A stretch of 64,000 nt of DNA, from assembly GCF_025628885.1 (NCBI RefSeq), contig NZ_JAOTIF010000005.1, positions 62,001-126,000 of the forward strand. Reading direction: 5' to 3'. The notes beneath the pieces are model-generated. The model searched no databases. It was given only the letters and a program-made list of their open reading frames with translations, and was not told the origin of the DNA. A program made the translations under genes and the position numbers. Source of the DNA: Paraflavisolibacter caeni. GTDB taxonomy: Bacteria; Bacteroidota; Bacteroidia; Chitinophagales; Chitinophagaceae. Within the stretch, counting starts at the first letter, position 1. Each line of letters starts with the position of its first letter. Positions 24,947 through 34,406 of the stretch are shown piece after piece.

Positions 24947-27175
24947 ATGGACCGTATGAAAGTAAATGTAGCCTTGATTGTTTCCATTATTGTTGCGGTA
25001 GGACTGGTTGCTTTTGGTTTTACTGCTTTTCAGATCTCCACGGAAAGAGGTGAATTAATGGATGAACTCAAAACCAAGACCATCCGCCTGGCAGATGAAT
25101 TTTACGAAAATCATTTAACCAATATAGAAAAAGGTGACAGTCTGCACATTACGGATAGTATCATCAGCCAATACAATTTTACAGGTGTTCTGATATACTA
25201 CAATGCAGACAGCATTGTACCTCTTAATAGTGAAGCAAAAGCCTATATTGAACCATCTGCAGATTTTATTGCCCAAACGCTATCTGCTGACTCATCAATG
25301 GGTAACCTGATCACTGTAGCAGGAAAAAACATCTACCAGTTCACCCGGGTGATCAAAAGAGAAGAAATGCCCGAAAGTGCAGTCGTCTTTTATGCAGACG
25401 CTTCTTATATCCGGAATATCATCAACCGCATTTGGCTCAGGAGCTTTGTAAGATGGTTCTTACAGGCTCTTTTGATTTCTGTAATTACACTTTTAATTGT
25501 TCGCCGTGGCATTTTGATGCCCTTGAATAAATTAATAGATTGGGTGAAGGCAGCACGCTCCGGAGATATGGAAAAGCTTAGAAAACGCCCTCCCAATGAT
25601 TTTTTACAACCCTTATACCAGGAGATCACGGGTATTGCCAAAGCCATGCAGGAAGCCAAAGCCATTGCACAGGAAGAAGCCCGATTGAGAACTTCTGCCG
25701 AATCTGTATGGACACCAGAGCGGTTGAATGAAGAAATGAAGCATATCTTAAATGGCAAAAAGTTAGTGGTGGTCTCCAATCGTGAACCGTACATGCACAT
25801 CCGTGCCGGCAAAGATATACAATGCATTATGCCAGCTAGTGGTATGGTCACAGCTTTAGAACCCATACTAAAGGCCTGTGGTGGCTTGTGGGTAGCCTCT
25901 GGTAGTGGTGATGCCGATAGGGAAATGGTGGATGAAAATGATAAGGTTCTGGTACCTCCATATGAAAACAAATACACCCTTAGAAGGATTTGGCTAACCA
26001 AAGAACAGGAAGATCATTTTTATTACGGCTTCTCCAACGAAGGGTTATGGCCTCTCTGTCATATTGCACATACAAGACCTGTGTTCAGGAAAATAGATTT
26101 CGATTATTATGCGGAGGTAAACCAGTTGTATGCCGATTCGGTTGTAGAAGAAATCAAAAACGAGCAAGAAGCTTTTATCCTGGTGCAGGACTATCATTTT
26201 GCACTTTTGCCCAGGTTGATCAAGGAAAAGAGACCCGATGCCAAAGTGGCGATCTTCTGGCATATCCCCTGGCCCAATTCGGAATCCTTTGGAATTTGCC
26301 CTTGGCAAAAAGAATTACTGCTGGGCATGCTTGGTGCTGACCTCATTGGTTTCCATACTCAATATCATTGCAATAATTTCCTGGAGACGGTCAACAACAC
26401 GCTGGAATCAAGAGTGATCTGGGAAAACTTCTCGGTAAAGATCGGTAATCATTTTACCCTGGTAAAGCCCTTTCCGATCAGTATTGCCTTTACCCTGAAG
26501 GATTATGAAACCAGCAATGAACCCAAAAGAGAACCTGTGGAAATCCTCAGGCAATATGGACTTAGGACAGAGGCCTTTGGAATCGGCGTGGACCGGATCG
26601 ATTATACCAAAGGTCTGCTGGAAAAATTCCAGGCCATTGAAAGATTCTTTGATAAATATCCCTCTTACATCGGACGCTTTACATTCGTTCAGATTGGCGC
26701 CCCCAGTCGCACCCTGATCAAAAGTTATGCGGACATAGTGAGTGCAGTTGAAAATGAAGCCAACAGGATCAACTGGAAATTGAAAACCAAAAACTGGCAA
26801 CCCATCCTCTTTTTAAAAAAACACCACAGCCATGAGGAGATTATTCCTTTTTACCAGTCTGCCAATTTTTGCATGGTCACCTCCTTGCATGATGGGATGA
26901 ACCTGGTAGCGAAAGAATACATTGCAGCTCGTGACCACAATGATGGTGTACTCATTCTAAGCCAATTTGCCGGCGCTTCCAATGGGTTGTATGGTGCACT
27001 CATCATCAATCCTTATGATATTGAACAATCGGCAGATGCCATCAAAGCAGCGCTTGAAATGCCTGGTGATGAGCAGCAACATAAAATGAAACACATGAGA
27101 AGGATGGTCATGAGCCACAATGTCTATGCCTGGGCTGCAAGTATTCTAAAATCAATGGCATCCATTGAAAATTAA
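24947..27175 (+). CDS. Membrane-anchored HAMP-trehalose-6-phosphate synthase (GT20) fusion
   Basis: A protein of 742 residues. TM1 spans about residues 6-27, an extracytoplasmic sensor-like region 28-165, and TM2 about 166-187. A HAMP-like linker follows (RRGILMPLNKLIDWVKAARS). A helical stretch rich in Ala/Glu comes next, then a GT20 domain from about residue 271. GT20 motifs are intact: VVVSNREPY, YGFSNEGLWPLCH, QDYHFALLP, FWHIPWPNSE, DRIDYTKGL and LHDGMNLVAKEY. No phosphatase domain is present. It has the layout of a chemoreceptor or histidine kinase with the output domain replaced by a sugar-phosphate synthase. The acceptor is probably glucose-6-phosphate, but glucosylglycerol-phosphate-type products are not excluded. 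Confidence 0.88.
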   Translation: MDRMKVNVALIVSIIVAVGLVAFGFTAFQISTERGELMDELKTKTIRLADEFYENHLTNIEKGDSLHITDSIISQYNFTGVLIYYNADSIVPLNSEAKAYIEPSADFIAQTLSADSSMGNLITVAGKNIYQFTRVIKREEMPESAVVFYADASYIRNIINRIWLRSFVRWFLQALLISVITLLIVRRGILMPLNKLIDWVKAARSGDMEKLRKRPPNDFLQPLYQEITGIAKAMQEAKAIAQEEARLRTSAESVWTPERLNEEMKHILNGKKLVVVSNREPYMHIRAGKDIQCIMPASGMVTALEPILKACGGLWVASGSGDADREMVDENDKVLVPPYENKYTLRRIWLTKEQEDHFYYGFSNEGLWPLCHIAHTRPVFRKIDFDYYAEVNQLYADSVVEEIKNEQEAFILVQDYHFALLPRLIKEKRPDAKVAIFWHIPWPNSESFGICPWQKELLLGMLGADLIGFHTQYHCNNFLETVNNTLESRVIWENFSVKIGNHFTLVKPFPISIAFTLKDYETSNEPKREPVEILRQYGLRTEAFGIGVDRIDYTKGLLEKFQAIERFFDKYPSYIGRFTFVQIGAPSRTLIKSYADIVSAVENEANRINWKLKTKNWQPILFLKKHHSHEEIIPFYQSANFCMVTSLHDGMNLVAKEYIAARDHNDGVLILSQFAGASNGLYGALIINPYDIEQSADAIKAALEMPGDEQQHKMKHMRRMVMSHNVYAWAASILKSMASIEN

Positions 27176-27397
27176 GCCATTTACAATGTTCCTTCGAAAT
27201 GGCTTTCCTCCCTGGTAACACTGAGCATTGTAATTACAAGCATCCTGCTCGTGCTGTACTTACTACCCAACGTATAGTGCCAGAACTCAGGCATCCTGAA
27301 CAATTGAAGCAGGTGAGGTATTTGGTTCTATAGGGTACAGACTTTAAGCCTATTATTCCTGTAACAAGCATCTGTTTGATCCTTTCAATAATGGCAA

Positions 27398-28726
27398 TTA
27401 CTTTTTCATTTTTAAGTGCTGAACCACATAGTCGCCCACTTTTCTGCCATATTCGGTACTGACAATACAGGATTGATGGAAATGAATCCCTCCATAGAAC
27501 CGGGCCCAATTATTTTCTTCTGCGGCCTGACGGAAGGAGGTAAAACTGCGGCTCTTAATACCAAATTCCAGTTCAGTAGAATCTATATAAGCAAATTGGT
27601 CACCAAATACACTGGTCAATGCTTCGGCAGCAGCAGAGGAGCAGGTAGAATGGCCACAGGTATATTCAGGAAAAGGAGGTGTTTGCAAATAAGGACGCCA
27701 GTCTTTGTCCATATACCTGTTGATCACTGTTTCAGGTCTTACGGTATTGTACCGGTATTTCTCATCCCAGCAATGAATGAAAGCATCAAATAAGGCAATA
27801 GAGGTCTTGGCGTAAGCATAAACAGTGGTTGGATAATCTGCTTTTGCCTGCTGTGCAGCAATCCCGACAACACTCATCCAATGACCAGGAGGCGAAAACT
27901 TTTTGGTGCCAAACATCAAATGGCCATTGACATTTAATTTAAAAGGATTATCGTCCCAAAAATCAGCGATATGCTTTTGCTCCTCCGTTAAGCTGTCTAC
28001 TGCATTTTTGATGCGCATCACCTCACGGCAATAGGCGCTGTTTGAATCTTTCATATTAAATGTATAAGGAGGCGGAGCTGCAAATTGGTGGGCGCTGTCC
28101 AGCACCAGCGTTCTGATTTCATTCCAGTGGGGCTCCATAGCAATGGCATAAGCGGGTGGTGTCGGCACCCAGCGCCCTTCAATATTGTTGTCCACGAAAT
28201 ATTCAGCCATGCCTCTTGTTTCATGATAGTGGTCTTTACTGCTCCAAGCCATGATTGCATCGGCGACCTGCGCTGCATACTTCACAGAAGACTCAAACAC
28301 ATCGGAGGACATACCATGTTGGTGTGCAAGCCCTTTTAGGCTGTCTACATATTCACTCATGCTGCCTTTGGGAAAAGTAACGGATTCTCCCAAGGAACAA
28401 AAGGCGAGCAGGGAGGCAAACTCAAAATTGATCTTCTCTCCGGTCTTTGGCTTGGGAACATTGTTCAATCCATTTAGCTGACCGCTTAGTGAATTGTACT
28501 GTGCGGGATAGCCGGCTGCGATGCATTCATAGGCAGCAATATTGGCATAGAGGTAATTTCGGGAAGCCACGATCGGACTAAAATTGTTACCCATTACTAC
28601 CCTGTTTAATTCATGCACAGTATTGGCATATAAATTTGGGTTCTTGAATATTGCTTCATAATCGGTTTTCTGATTGCAGGAAATAAAAGCGAGCACAATC
28701 CCTGCAACCCATAAAAAATACCTCAT
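27398..28726 (-). CDS. Vanadium haloperoxidase/PAP2-type lipoprotein
   Basis: A protein of 442 residues with a lipoprotein signal (MRYFLWVAGIVLAFISC). The C-terminal half has the three motifs of the vanadium haloperoxidase/acid phosphatase superfamily. They are KYRYNTVRPETV near residue 325, PPFPEYTCGHSTCSS near residue 350, and ARFYGGIHFHQSC near residue 405. The usual PSGH motif here reads TCGH, so the Ser is replaced by Cys, while the metal-site His and Arg remain. These enzymes act outside the inner membrane on halides or phosphoesters; which applies here is uncertain. Confidence 0.83.
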   Translation of the reverse strand: MRYFLWVAGIVLAFISCNQKTDYEAIFKNPNLYANTVHELNRVVMGNNFSPIVASRNYLYANIAAYECIAAGYPAQYNSLSGQLNGLNNVPKPKTGEKINFEFASLLAFCSLGESVTFPKGSMSEYVDSLKGLAHQHGMSSDVFESSVKYAAQVADAIMAWSSKDHYHETRGMAEYFVDNNIEGRWVPTPPAYAIAMEPHWNEIRTLVLDSAHQFAAPPPYTFNMKDSNSAYCREVMRIKNAVDSLTEEQKHIADFWDDNPFKLNVNGHLMFGTKKFSPPGHWMSVVGIAAQQAKADYPTTVYAYAKTSIALFDAFIHCWDEKYRYNTVRPETVINRYMDKDWRPYLQTPPFPEYTCGHSTCSSAAAEALTSVFGDQFAYIDSTELEFGIKSRSFTSFRQAAEENNWARFYGGIHFHQSCIVSTEYGRKVGDYVVQHLKMKK

Positions 28727-28813
28727 AGTAAATGATCATTTAGAAGTAACATTGAGTCAATGTCCATCGCAGAATCTCACTGGACACTGAAGTTGGCTAA
28801 AACAAAATTGAAC

Positions 28814-29383
28814 TTATATGACCGGCATGTTATCAGGAGGTTGGTCGGGAAATGAAACTACCGTTTGGGGCAATTGAAAAAGATAGGGTAAGCAACCGGG
28901 CAAAGGTTCTGTTTTCTTTGTATCAGCCTGCCAATCATAATTAGAAGTTTCAAAAAAAACGTGGATCAATTTGTAAAAGGAAACTGCTCTTCCATGAGAT
29001 GAACTATTGGGTGCATCTGTTTGCAAGTTATTGGCAAGTTTGAAGAAGTCTTCCTGTGTATTTTCTATTAGAGAACGATGGTTATCGGGTATACACAATA
29101 AGACCAACTCCCCTTTTTCCATTTTACGCTCGACGTATTTATATATCTTACCGTTTATTTTGATTTCACCATCCACCCGTTCAAAATCCTTCCAGTCGGT
29201 TTGATAAGGAAGTGCGAGAGGAACCCGAAGTACAAAAAGGTCTTCCCGGTTATAGTGCTGTTGGTCCAAAGTTGCCTGCATAGCAAGATCAGCTTGCTTT
29301 TGTAGGTAAGAAAAGCACAATTGGTAACCAATGAGATGAAACAACAGCAACAATAAGAATAATATAGCAGCAATCGCTTTCAC
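28814..29383 (-). CDS. Membrane-anchored hypothetical protein
   Basis: A 189-residue protein with one N-terminal helix (residues 4-24, IAAILFLLLLLFHLIGYQL) and a soluble, presumably periplasmic domain. Notable segments are FERVDGEIKINGKIYKYVER and FFKLANNLQTDAPNSSSHGR. It lies 87 nt upstream of the haloperoxidase gene on the same strand and may be co-transcribed. No family is recognised. Confidence 0.65.
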   Translation of the reverse strand: MKAIAAILFLLLLLFHLIGYQLCFSYLQKQADLAMQATLDQQHYNREDLFVLRVPLALPYQTDWKDFERVDGEIKINGKIYKYVERKMEKGELVLLCIPDNHRSLIENTQEDFFKLANNLQTDAPNSSSHGRAVSFYKLIHVFFETSNYDWQADTKKTEPLPGCLPYLFQLPQTVVSFPDQPPDNMPVI

Positions 29384-29628
29384 ACCAATATGTAATTTAC
29401 AAAATTACTTTCAAAGGGAATGTTACCTGATTTTTCCTGGTCAGGCTTATTTTTCCAGAGTGGATCATTTACCTAAAGTACGACTCAGGAGATGCATCTC
29501 TTAAAGAATCAGATCTGCTCCCATTTGTTTGGCAAATGCTTCTGCAAATTGGATTCCCATTCTGATAATGGCGAAAAGTCAGTGAGCATCACTATACTTT
29601 AATTCATGCCAACCACATATTTAGGCAA

Positions 29629-30804
29629 CTATTTATCGTTATTTTCAATACCTGAAGGCGTAAAGTAGAGAAAGATCAATCCCAGCACACAGGAAAAGAG
29701 TGAGCCGACGAGTACCGCTATTTTGGAGAACTGGATCAGCTCCGCATCCCTGAAAGCCAGGTTGGAAATAAAGATGGACATGGTAAAACCAATACCGGCC
29801 AGCATGCCTGCACCTATCAGGTGTTTCCAGGTAACCTTTAAAGGAAGGCTGCTCCACTTGGCACGCACCAACATCCAGCTAAACAACAGGATGCCTAAGG
29901 GTTTGCCTATCATCAGGCCCAGAATGATGCCCAAATTATTTTTTTCAAACATCTGGCCGCCCCAACCTTCATGCAGCACCAGACCTGTATTGGCCAGGGC
30001 AAAGATGGGTAGAATAACAAAGGAAACCGGTTTGTGCAGGAAATGCTGTAAATGATAAGAGGGATTGGTATCATCATCCTTGGTAAAGGGAATTGCAAAG
30101 GCCAGCAGGACCCCACTGATGGTGGCATGTACCCCGGATTTCATCATGCAGTACCACATGATGGCTCCCGGGATCAGATAAAAAATCAGCTTATGTACCC
30201 GTAGGCGGTTGAGCAGCAGTAACATACCAAAGATACCGAGAGCAGACCCCAGATAGAGCCATGAGATGCCTGTATTGTAGAAGATGGCAATGACCATTAT
30301 GGCACCCAGATCATCAATGATGGCAAGGGCAGTTAAGAACACCTTTAGTCCATGTGGAATGCGGCTGCCCAGGATCGCCAGCATACCAATGGCAAAGGCG
30401 ATGTCTGTAGCCATAGGGATTCCAAAGCCCGCTTGGGTTGCCGTACCGTGGTTGATCAAATAGTGAATAGAAGCTGGAAGCAGCATACCTCCTATAGCAG
30501 CAGCAATGGGTAATAGTGCATGCCTGACCTTGTGCAACTCTCCAACATATAGTTCGCGTTCGATCTCAAGCCCTACTAATAGAAAGAAGATGGTCATTAG
30601 ACCATCATTGATCCAGTGTTCTATGGAATAGTTCAGATCAATACCGTTAAAGGAGAGATTCGCATAGGTGTGCCAGAAATGCGTAAATGTTGGGCCATAG
30701 ATGGAATTGGCAATGAATAAGGATAGAATAGTACAGCCTAATAAAATAAAACCGCCAATCTTCTCACTCTCAAAAAAAGCTTTGAACCATTTTGTTAATA
30801 CCAT
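29629..30804 (-). CDS. nhaA: Na+/H+ antiporter NhaA
   Basis: A protein of 391 residues and about 11-12 helices, the usual NhaA size. The ion-binding pair is present in LTALAIIDDLGAIMVIAIFY (two adjacent Asp near residue 165). Other family blocks are GIPMATDIAFAIGMLAILGS and the C-terminal HLIGAGMLAGIGFTMSIFIS. It exports Na+ or Li+ in exchange for protons and serves pH and salt homeostasis, in keeping with the nearby trehalose, ClC and Usp genes. The start ATG at 30804 fits the family N-terminus. Confidence 0.94.
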   Translation of the reverse strand: MVLTKWFKAFFESEKIGGFILLGCTILSLFIANSIYGPTFTHFWHTYANLSFNGIDLNYSIEHWINDGLMTIFFLLVGLEIERELYVGELHKVRHALLPIAAAIGGMLLPASIHYLINHGTATQAGFGIPMATDIAFAIGMLAILGSRIPHGLKVFLTALAIIDDLGAIMVIAIFYNTGISWLYLGSALGIFGMLLLLNRLRVHKLIFYLIPGAIMWYCMMKSGVHATISGVLLAFAIPFTKDDDTNPSYHLQHFLHKPVSFVILPIFALANTGLVLHEGWGGQMFEKNNLGIILGLMIGKPLGILLFSWMLVRAKWSSLPLKVTWKHLIGAGMLAGIGFTMSIFISNLAFRDAELIQFSKIAVLVGSLFSCVLGLIFLYFTPSGIENNDK

Positions 30805-31082
30805 GTGTCCAATTTTAAAGCAGCAAGTTAAATTGTAAAAGGGAATTGAGAGAATTCCCGCTTTGATTTGGCATTAAATATTTGGCTGAAGAGTAGGCAA
30901 GCAGCTGCTGCTTTGTGAATGAGAGAAAGTGGTAACGGAGCGGCGCGGGAGGTGACGCAGGAGCCGGTGTGAAAGTTGTGAAAGGATGGGCGACGGAGGA
31001 GCCGTTGCAGAGAGTAGTGGAGCGAATGAAGAAACATGGGTGCAGGACTAAGTGAAGGGGTATTATTTACTAACATAATAGT
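30805..31082. other. Gene-free, GC-skewed stretch upstream of nhaA
   Basis: Between nhaA and the short ORF at 31083 lies a segment (about 30900-31060) that is purine-rich and clearly higher in GC than its surroundings. It contains runs such as GGAGCGGCGCGGGAGG. A frame on the minus strand gives only low-complexity Ser/Leu/Pro sequence and is not credited. No hairpin or RNA gene is recognised. Confidence 0.35.
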
Positions 31083-31178
31083 CTATTGTCTTCGATTTCT
31101 GAAGAACAAATATGCCATACGTATTATTAGAATAGCAACCAAAAAATAGAATATAGGGCTAAATTCAATAAAAACCAT
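31083..31178 (-). CDS. Candidate 31-residue membrane peptide
   Basis: A frame from ATG 31178 to TAG 31083: MVFIEFSPIFYFLVAILIIR followed by MAYLFFRNRRQ. It has one strong transmembrane helix and a basic C-terminus, the usual topology of small bacterial membrane peptides. No Shine-Dalgarno is seen, which is common in this phylum. It is short enough to be chance. Confidence 0.35.
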   Translation of the reverse strand: MVFIEFSPIFYFLVAILIIRMAYLFFRNRRQ

Positions 31179-31300
31179 ACATCAATATACTTTTAATAAA
31201 ATATTTTTCTTTTATAGCTTATTGACTGAAATGAAAGGGTCTTTCAAGGCTTTGAGAGGTCCTATTGTTCTAAACATGTACGGATTATCAAAAGAAGCAT

Positions 31301-32080
31301 TTATTCTTCCGGATCGTACACAAACATGACACGAGCAGATTTTTCCTGAACAGAAGATAATTGCAACTTATAGCGTTTTTCTTTAACAGTAATGATCATT
31401 AATGCAGTGTTAGGAGGAATGGCCCCCAGGTTTTCTGCCACCATTTCTACTTCCTGAAATCGACGGCTTGGATCTATCTTAATATAAGTAGTAATGGGGT
31501 TTGCTGATAGACGCTGATGAGCAAGAATGACCTGTTTATTGATCATAATAGAAATGGTATCCCCATCAATAGCACCATTGTCGTAAAAGTCGAGGCGTAT
31601 TTCGCCCGTATCTACTTTTATTTCAGGAATGTCTTTAAATGCTGATTCCTTTACCCTGCTCAAAGTGATCTGTCCCATCACGCAATCAACGCCGGTCCTT
31701 ACTTCTTTTCCATCCCATCCACCACTTAAGTATTCCTGATTGCCTTCATTATGGTATGTTAATATGTAATTTTTTACACAGATCGTACAAGTGGAAGGAA
31801 TATTAAATCCGGTGATAAGCCCCTCATGAAGTGTGATGGTTTTCATGGCGGCATCATAAAGGCCTTTAAACTTTTTTTTGACATAATTATCAACATCAAG
31901 ATAGTGATAAGAATTGCCTGTGGCGATATCGCCGCTTAAACTAATATCCAATTCTATATGGTTAATTGCAAAACAGCCATTTTGCATGGTTAATGTGCCC
32001 TTCCAGACGCCACTAATGTCCTGTGCTTTACCTATTTGACTAATCAGTAAAAGGAGCCATATTATGACAATGCTTTTCAT
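31301..32080 (-). CDS. Exported two-domain hypothetical protein
   Basis: A 259-residue protein with a signal peptide (MKSIVIIWLLLLISQIGKAQ, cleavage after AQ). The first domain begins ISGVWKGTLTMQNGC and looks like a small beta-barrel of the kind found after ISGVW/G starts, with paired Cys. The second domain (about residues 160-259) has IRLDFYDNGAIDGDTISIMI and ends in a strand-rich tail, a pattern I recognise as recurrent in exported Bacteroidota proteins but cannot name. It is probably periplasmic or surface-exposed. Confidence 0.72.
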   Translation of the reverse strand: MKSIVIIWLLLLISQIGKAQDISGVWKGTLTMQNGCFAINHIELDISLSGDIATGNSYHYLDVDNYVKKKFKGLYDAAMKTITLHEGLITGFNIPSTCTICVKNYILTYHNEGNQEYLSGGWDGKEVRTGVDCVMGQITLSRVKESAFKDIPEIKVDTGEIRLDFYDNGAIDGDTISIMINKQVILAHQRLSANPITTYIKIDPSRRFQEVEMVAENLGAIPPNTALMIITVKEKRYKLQLSSVQEKSARVMFVYDPEE

Positions 32081-32263
32081 GTTTTATTTCTTACTGGACA
32101 TTAATAATAGATTTACCTAATCCCACTAAGATTTTTTTGCAAAGCCAGAAACTAGTTAGACATATTATGTTAATTAAAAAGTGATAAATTTTACTCAACC
32201 TTCTATGTTTTCCCCATCATTTTGTTATAGGTCAGGAAAAAAACCAGAGATATCGATGTTATC

Positions 32264-32491
32264 TCAATATGGATAGAGCTCATAAGAATTTTTAAAGCAC
32301 CGGAGCAAATTAGCCTTACCAGAACTCTTTTCTATGTAGGCTTCTACATAGAAGTCGTTGAGTTGAAAAAGCATTACACATTGCTCCTCTTTATCCCTGC
32401 TCATGAGGTACGTGCCATGCAAACGTATACTCTTGTAACGCTGATGGTGGCTCATCGTTTTAAAATCTTGAAATGTTATTGAGGTGTTCAT
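32264..32491 (-). CDS. Small conserved hypothetical protein
   Basis: A 75-residue cytoplasmic protein beginning MNTSITFQDFKTMSHHQRYK and including a hydrophobic strand CVMLFQLNDFYVEAYIEK. It ends SYELYPY. It is well formed, has a normal ATG start and lies in its own transcription unit. The function is unknown. Confidence 0.62.
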   Translation of the reverse strand: MNTSITFQDFKTMSHHQRYKSIRLHGTYLMSRDKEEQCVMLFQLNDFYVEAYIEKSSGKANLLRCFKNSYELYPY

Positions 32492-32705
32492 AGCTTTTAA
32501 ATTGTTTCTTCAAAAATATTTTCTGAAATACGGTTCTGTTTTAATAGCCTATAGTGGTTTTTTAATGACACCATTAAGGAATATTACCCGATGCGCCTCC
32601 CTTCGAAGACTATTAAAAACTAATTTATCCCTGGAAGGTGAATAAGCTGGTTTCATCGCTAAACATTTGAATAAAAAAAGTATCATTCTTATAAAAGCAT
32701 TATTC

Positions 32706-32801
32706 TTATAAAAGAAGGTGTACAAGGAAGAATAGCAAAATGATGATAATTACTACTTTAATAACAGTTCTCACAGTGCTTGCATGATAAGGATCGGCCA
32801 T
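32706..32801 (-). CDS. Candidate 31-residue membrane peptide
   Basis: A frame from ATG 32801 to TAA 32706 encodes MADPYHASTVRTVIKVVIII and then ILLFFLVHLLL. A short polar N-terminus with one Lys/Arg boundary precedes a very hydrophobic helix that runs to the last residue. The upstream bases are AT-rich with no Shine-Dalgarno. A duplicated ATTCTTATAAAAG (32685-32697 and 32702-32714) overlaps its 3' end. Confidence 0.4.
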   Translation of the reverse strand: MADPYHASTVRTVIKVVIIIILLFFLVHLLL

Positions 32802-32899
32802 AAAAAGAATATTATACACGAACTCTTTTTCTATTTGATATGTGGTTCATTTTTACAGAAAGTAAACTTGTTATATTTTGTTTTTACATTGAATGACGC

Positions 32900-34174
32900 T
32901 CACTTCTTTGTTATGAGCACTTTATCTATTTTATGTCCATCCATATCGATTACTTCGACCTTGTAGTTTCGCCAATCGAATGAAAAACCTGCTTTAGGAA
33001 TATGTTCTGCATGATGCAATACCAAACCTGCTACAGTGTTATAATCTGCATCTCTTTCCGTTCTTATGTCCTCACCTAATGCTTCCAGCATCGTTTCTAT
33101 TGCTGTTGTGCCATTTACCAACCAGGAGCCATCTTCTCTCTTTACTATTTCTACCTCATTTTCTTCCTCCAGGATAATATCACCAACCAGAGCATCCAGC
33201 AAATCATTTAGCGTGACCACTCCTTGAATAGAGCCATATTCATCGACGATAACACCAAAGTGGACTCTTGATTCCTGGAACTGCTCCAATACTTTATAAG
33301 CCTTGATACCTTCAGGAAAAAAGAGAGGCTTTCTTAATAAAGTTTCTAATGATGTATCTGTTTTCGTTAAAGCAGCTTTTGCATATTCCCTTAAATAATA
33401 TATACCTTCAAATTCATCTAAGCTTCCATTGCAAACAGGAAATACAGACTTTTCTGCATCTACAATTTCTTCAATCTGGTCTTCAAAAGGCTTTTGCGAA
33501 TTGATCCAGACGATTTCATGACGAGGTGTCATTAAAGAGGTAATTGCCCTGTCTCCCAGATGAAATACATTCTCTACCAGATCCTGTTCAATTTCTTCTA
33601 TGGAGCCCGCTTCTGTTCCTTCCTGCACAATAGCCCGGATTTCTTCTTCGGTAACATGACTTTCGTCTGTTTTGCGGATTCCAAAAAGCTTAATCAATCC
33701 TTCTGTCGATTTAGAAAGCAGCCAGATAAATGGAGCTGCAATCTTGGAAAGCAGGTTCATTGGACGGGAAACAAAACTGGCGATTCTTTCAGGCATGGTC
33801 AGACCAATTCTTTTGGGTAACAGCTCTCCCAGCACAATAGAAAAATAAGTAATCACAATGACCACCAATGTAACTGCAACCCCTTCGCTATAGGGAGCGA
33901 TGAAATCTATTTTATCCAAAACTCCTTTAAGCTGTATGGACAAAGCTTCTCCGCCATACAAACCGGTTAAAATTCCAATTAGGGTAATACCCACCTGAAC
34001 AGTGGATAAAAAACGGCTTGGATTCTCTGCCATTTCCACTGCTTTTCTAGCACCTGCATTGCCTTTTTTAGCAGCAGCTTCCAGGCGAGACCGACGAGCA
34101 GAGACAACAGAGATTTCTGACATGGCAAAAAATCCATTCAATAAAATAAGAAATAGAATGATGATAATTTCCAT
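32900..34174 (-). CDS. CorC/HlyC-family membrane protein with CBS domains
   Basis: A protein of 424 residues in the usual hemolysin-family layout. The N-terminal CNNM membrane domain has GFFAMSEISVVSARRSRLEA and about four helices to residue 165. Two CBS domains follow (ITSLMTPRHEIVWINSQK, then ESRVHFGVIVDEYGSIQGVV). The C-terminal CorC_HlyC domain begins with DGSWLVNGTTAIETMLEALG. Family members are linked to Mg2+/Co2+ or other divalent cation transport or regulation; a haemolytic role is not implied. It is a complete gene with no operon partner evident. Confidence 0.9.
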   Translation of the reverse strand: MEIIIILFLILLNGFFAMSEISVVSARRSRLEAAAKKGNAGARKAVEMAENPSRFLSTVQVGITLIGILTGLYGGEALSIQLKGVLDKIDFIAPYSEGVAVTLVVIVITYFSIVLGELLPKRIGLTMPERIASFVSRPMNLLSKIAAPFIWLLSKSTEGLIKLFGIRKTDESHVTEEEIRAIVQEGTEAGSIEEIEQDLVENVFHLGDRAITSLMTPRHEIVWINSQKPFEDQIEEIVDAEKSVFPVCNGSLDEFEGIYYLREYAKAALTKTDTSLETLLRKPLFFPEGIKAYKVLEQFQESRVHFGVIVDEYGSIQGVVTLNDLLDALVGDIILEEENEVEIVKREDGSWLVNGTTAIETMLEALGEDIRTERDADYNTVAGLVLHHAEHIPKAGFSFDWRNYKVEVIDMDGHKIDKVLITKK

Positions 34175-34406
34175 TATGTGTTTTTAGAATCTAGAATAGC
34201 TATCTGCAGTGCTCTCTCCTATTTAAGAATGCTGGTTTGGTTGTGACTCGTGTATTAACACCCCTGATTGTTTTTATTGGTTAGAACGAAACATCCATGT
34301 GTGAGACGCAACTTTGAATAAAGCAGTTTTTTACAATCTTGTAAAGGCAGATAGTCGGACATACTGCTTTGCACATAAAATTTATGCAATACAGTAAACA
34401 ACAATA

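Noticed and set aside
27234-27509. A 91-codon minus frame overlapping the haloperoxidase end
   Set aside because: It overlaps the better supported gene and has no domain.
30828-31076. An 82-codon minus frame across the GC-rich island
   Set aside because: Its product is Ser/Leu/Pro-rich low-complexity sequence produced by the skewed composition.
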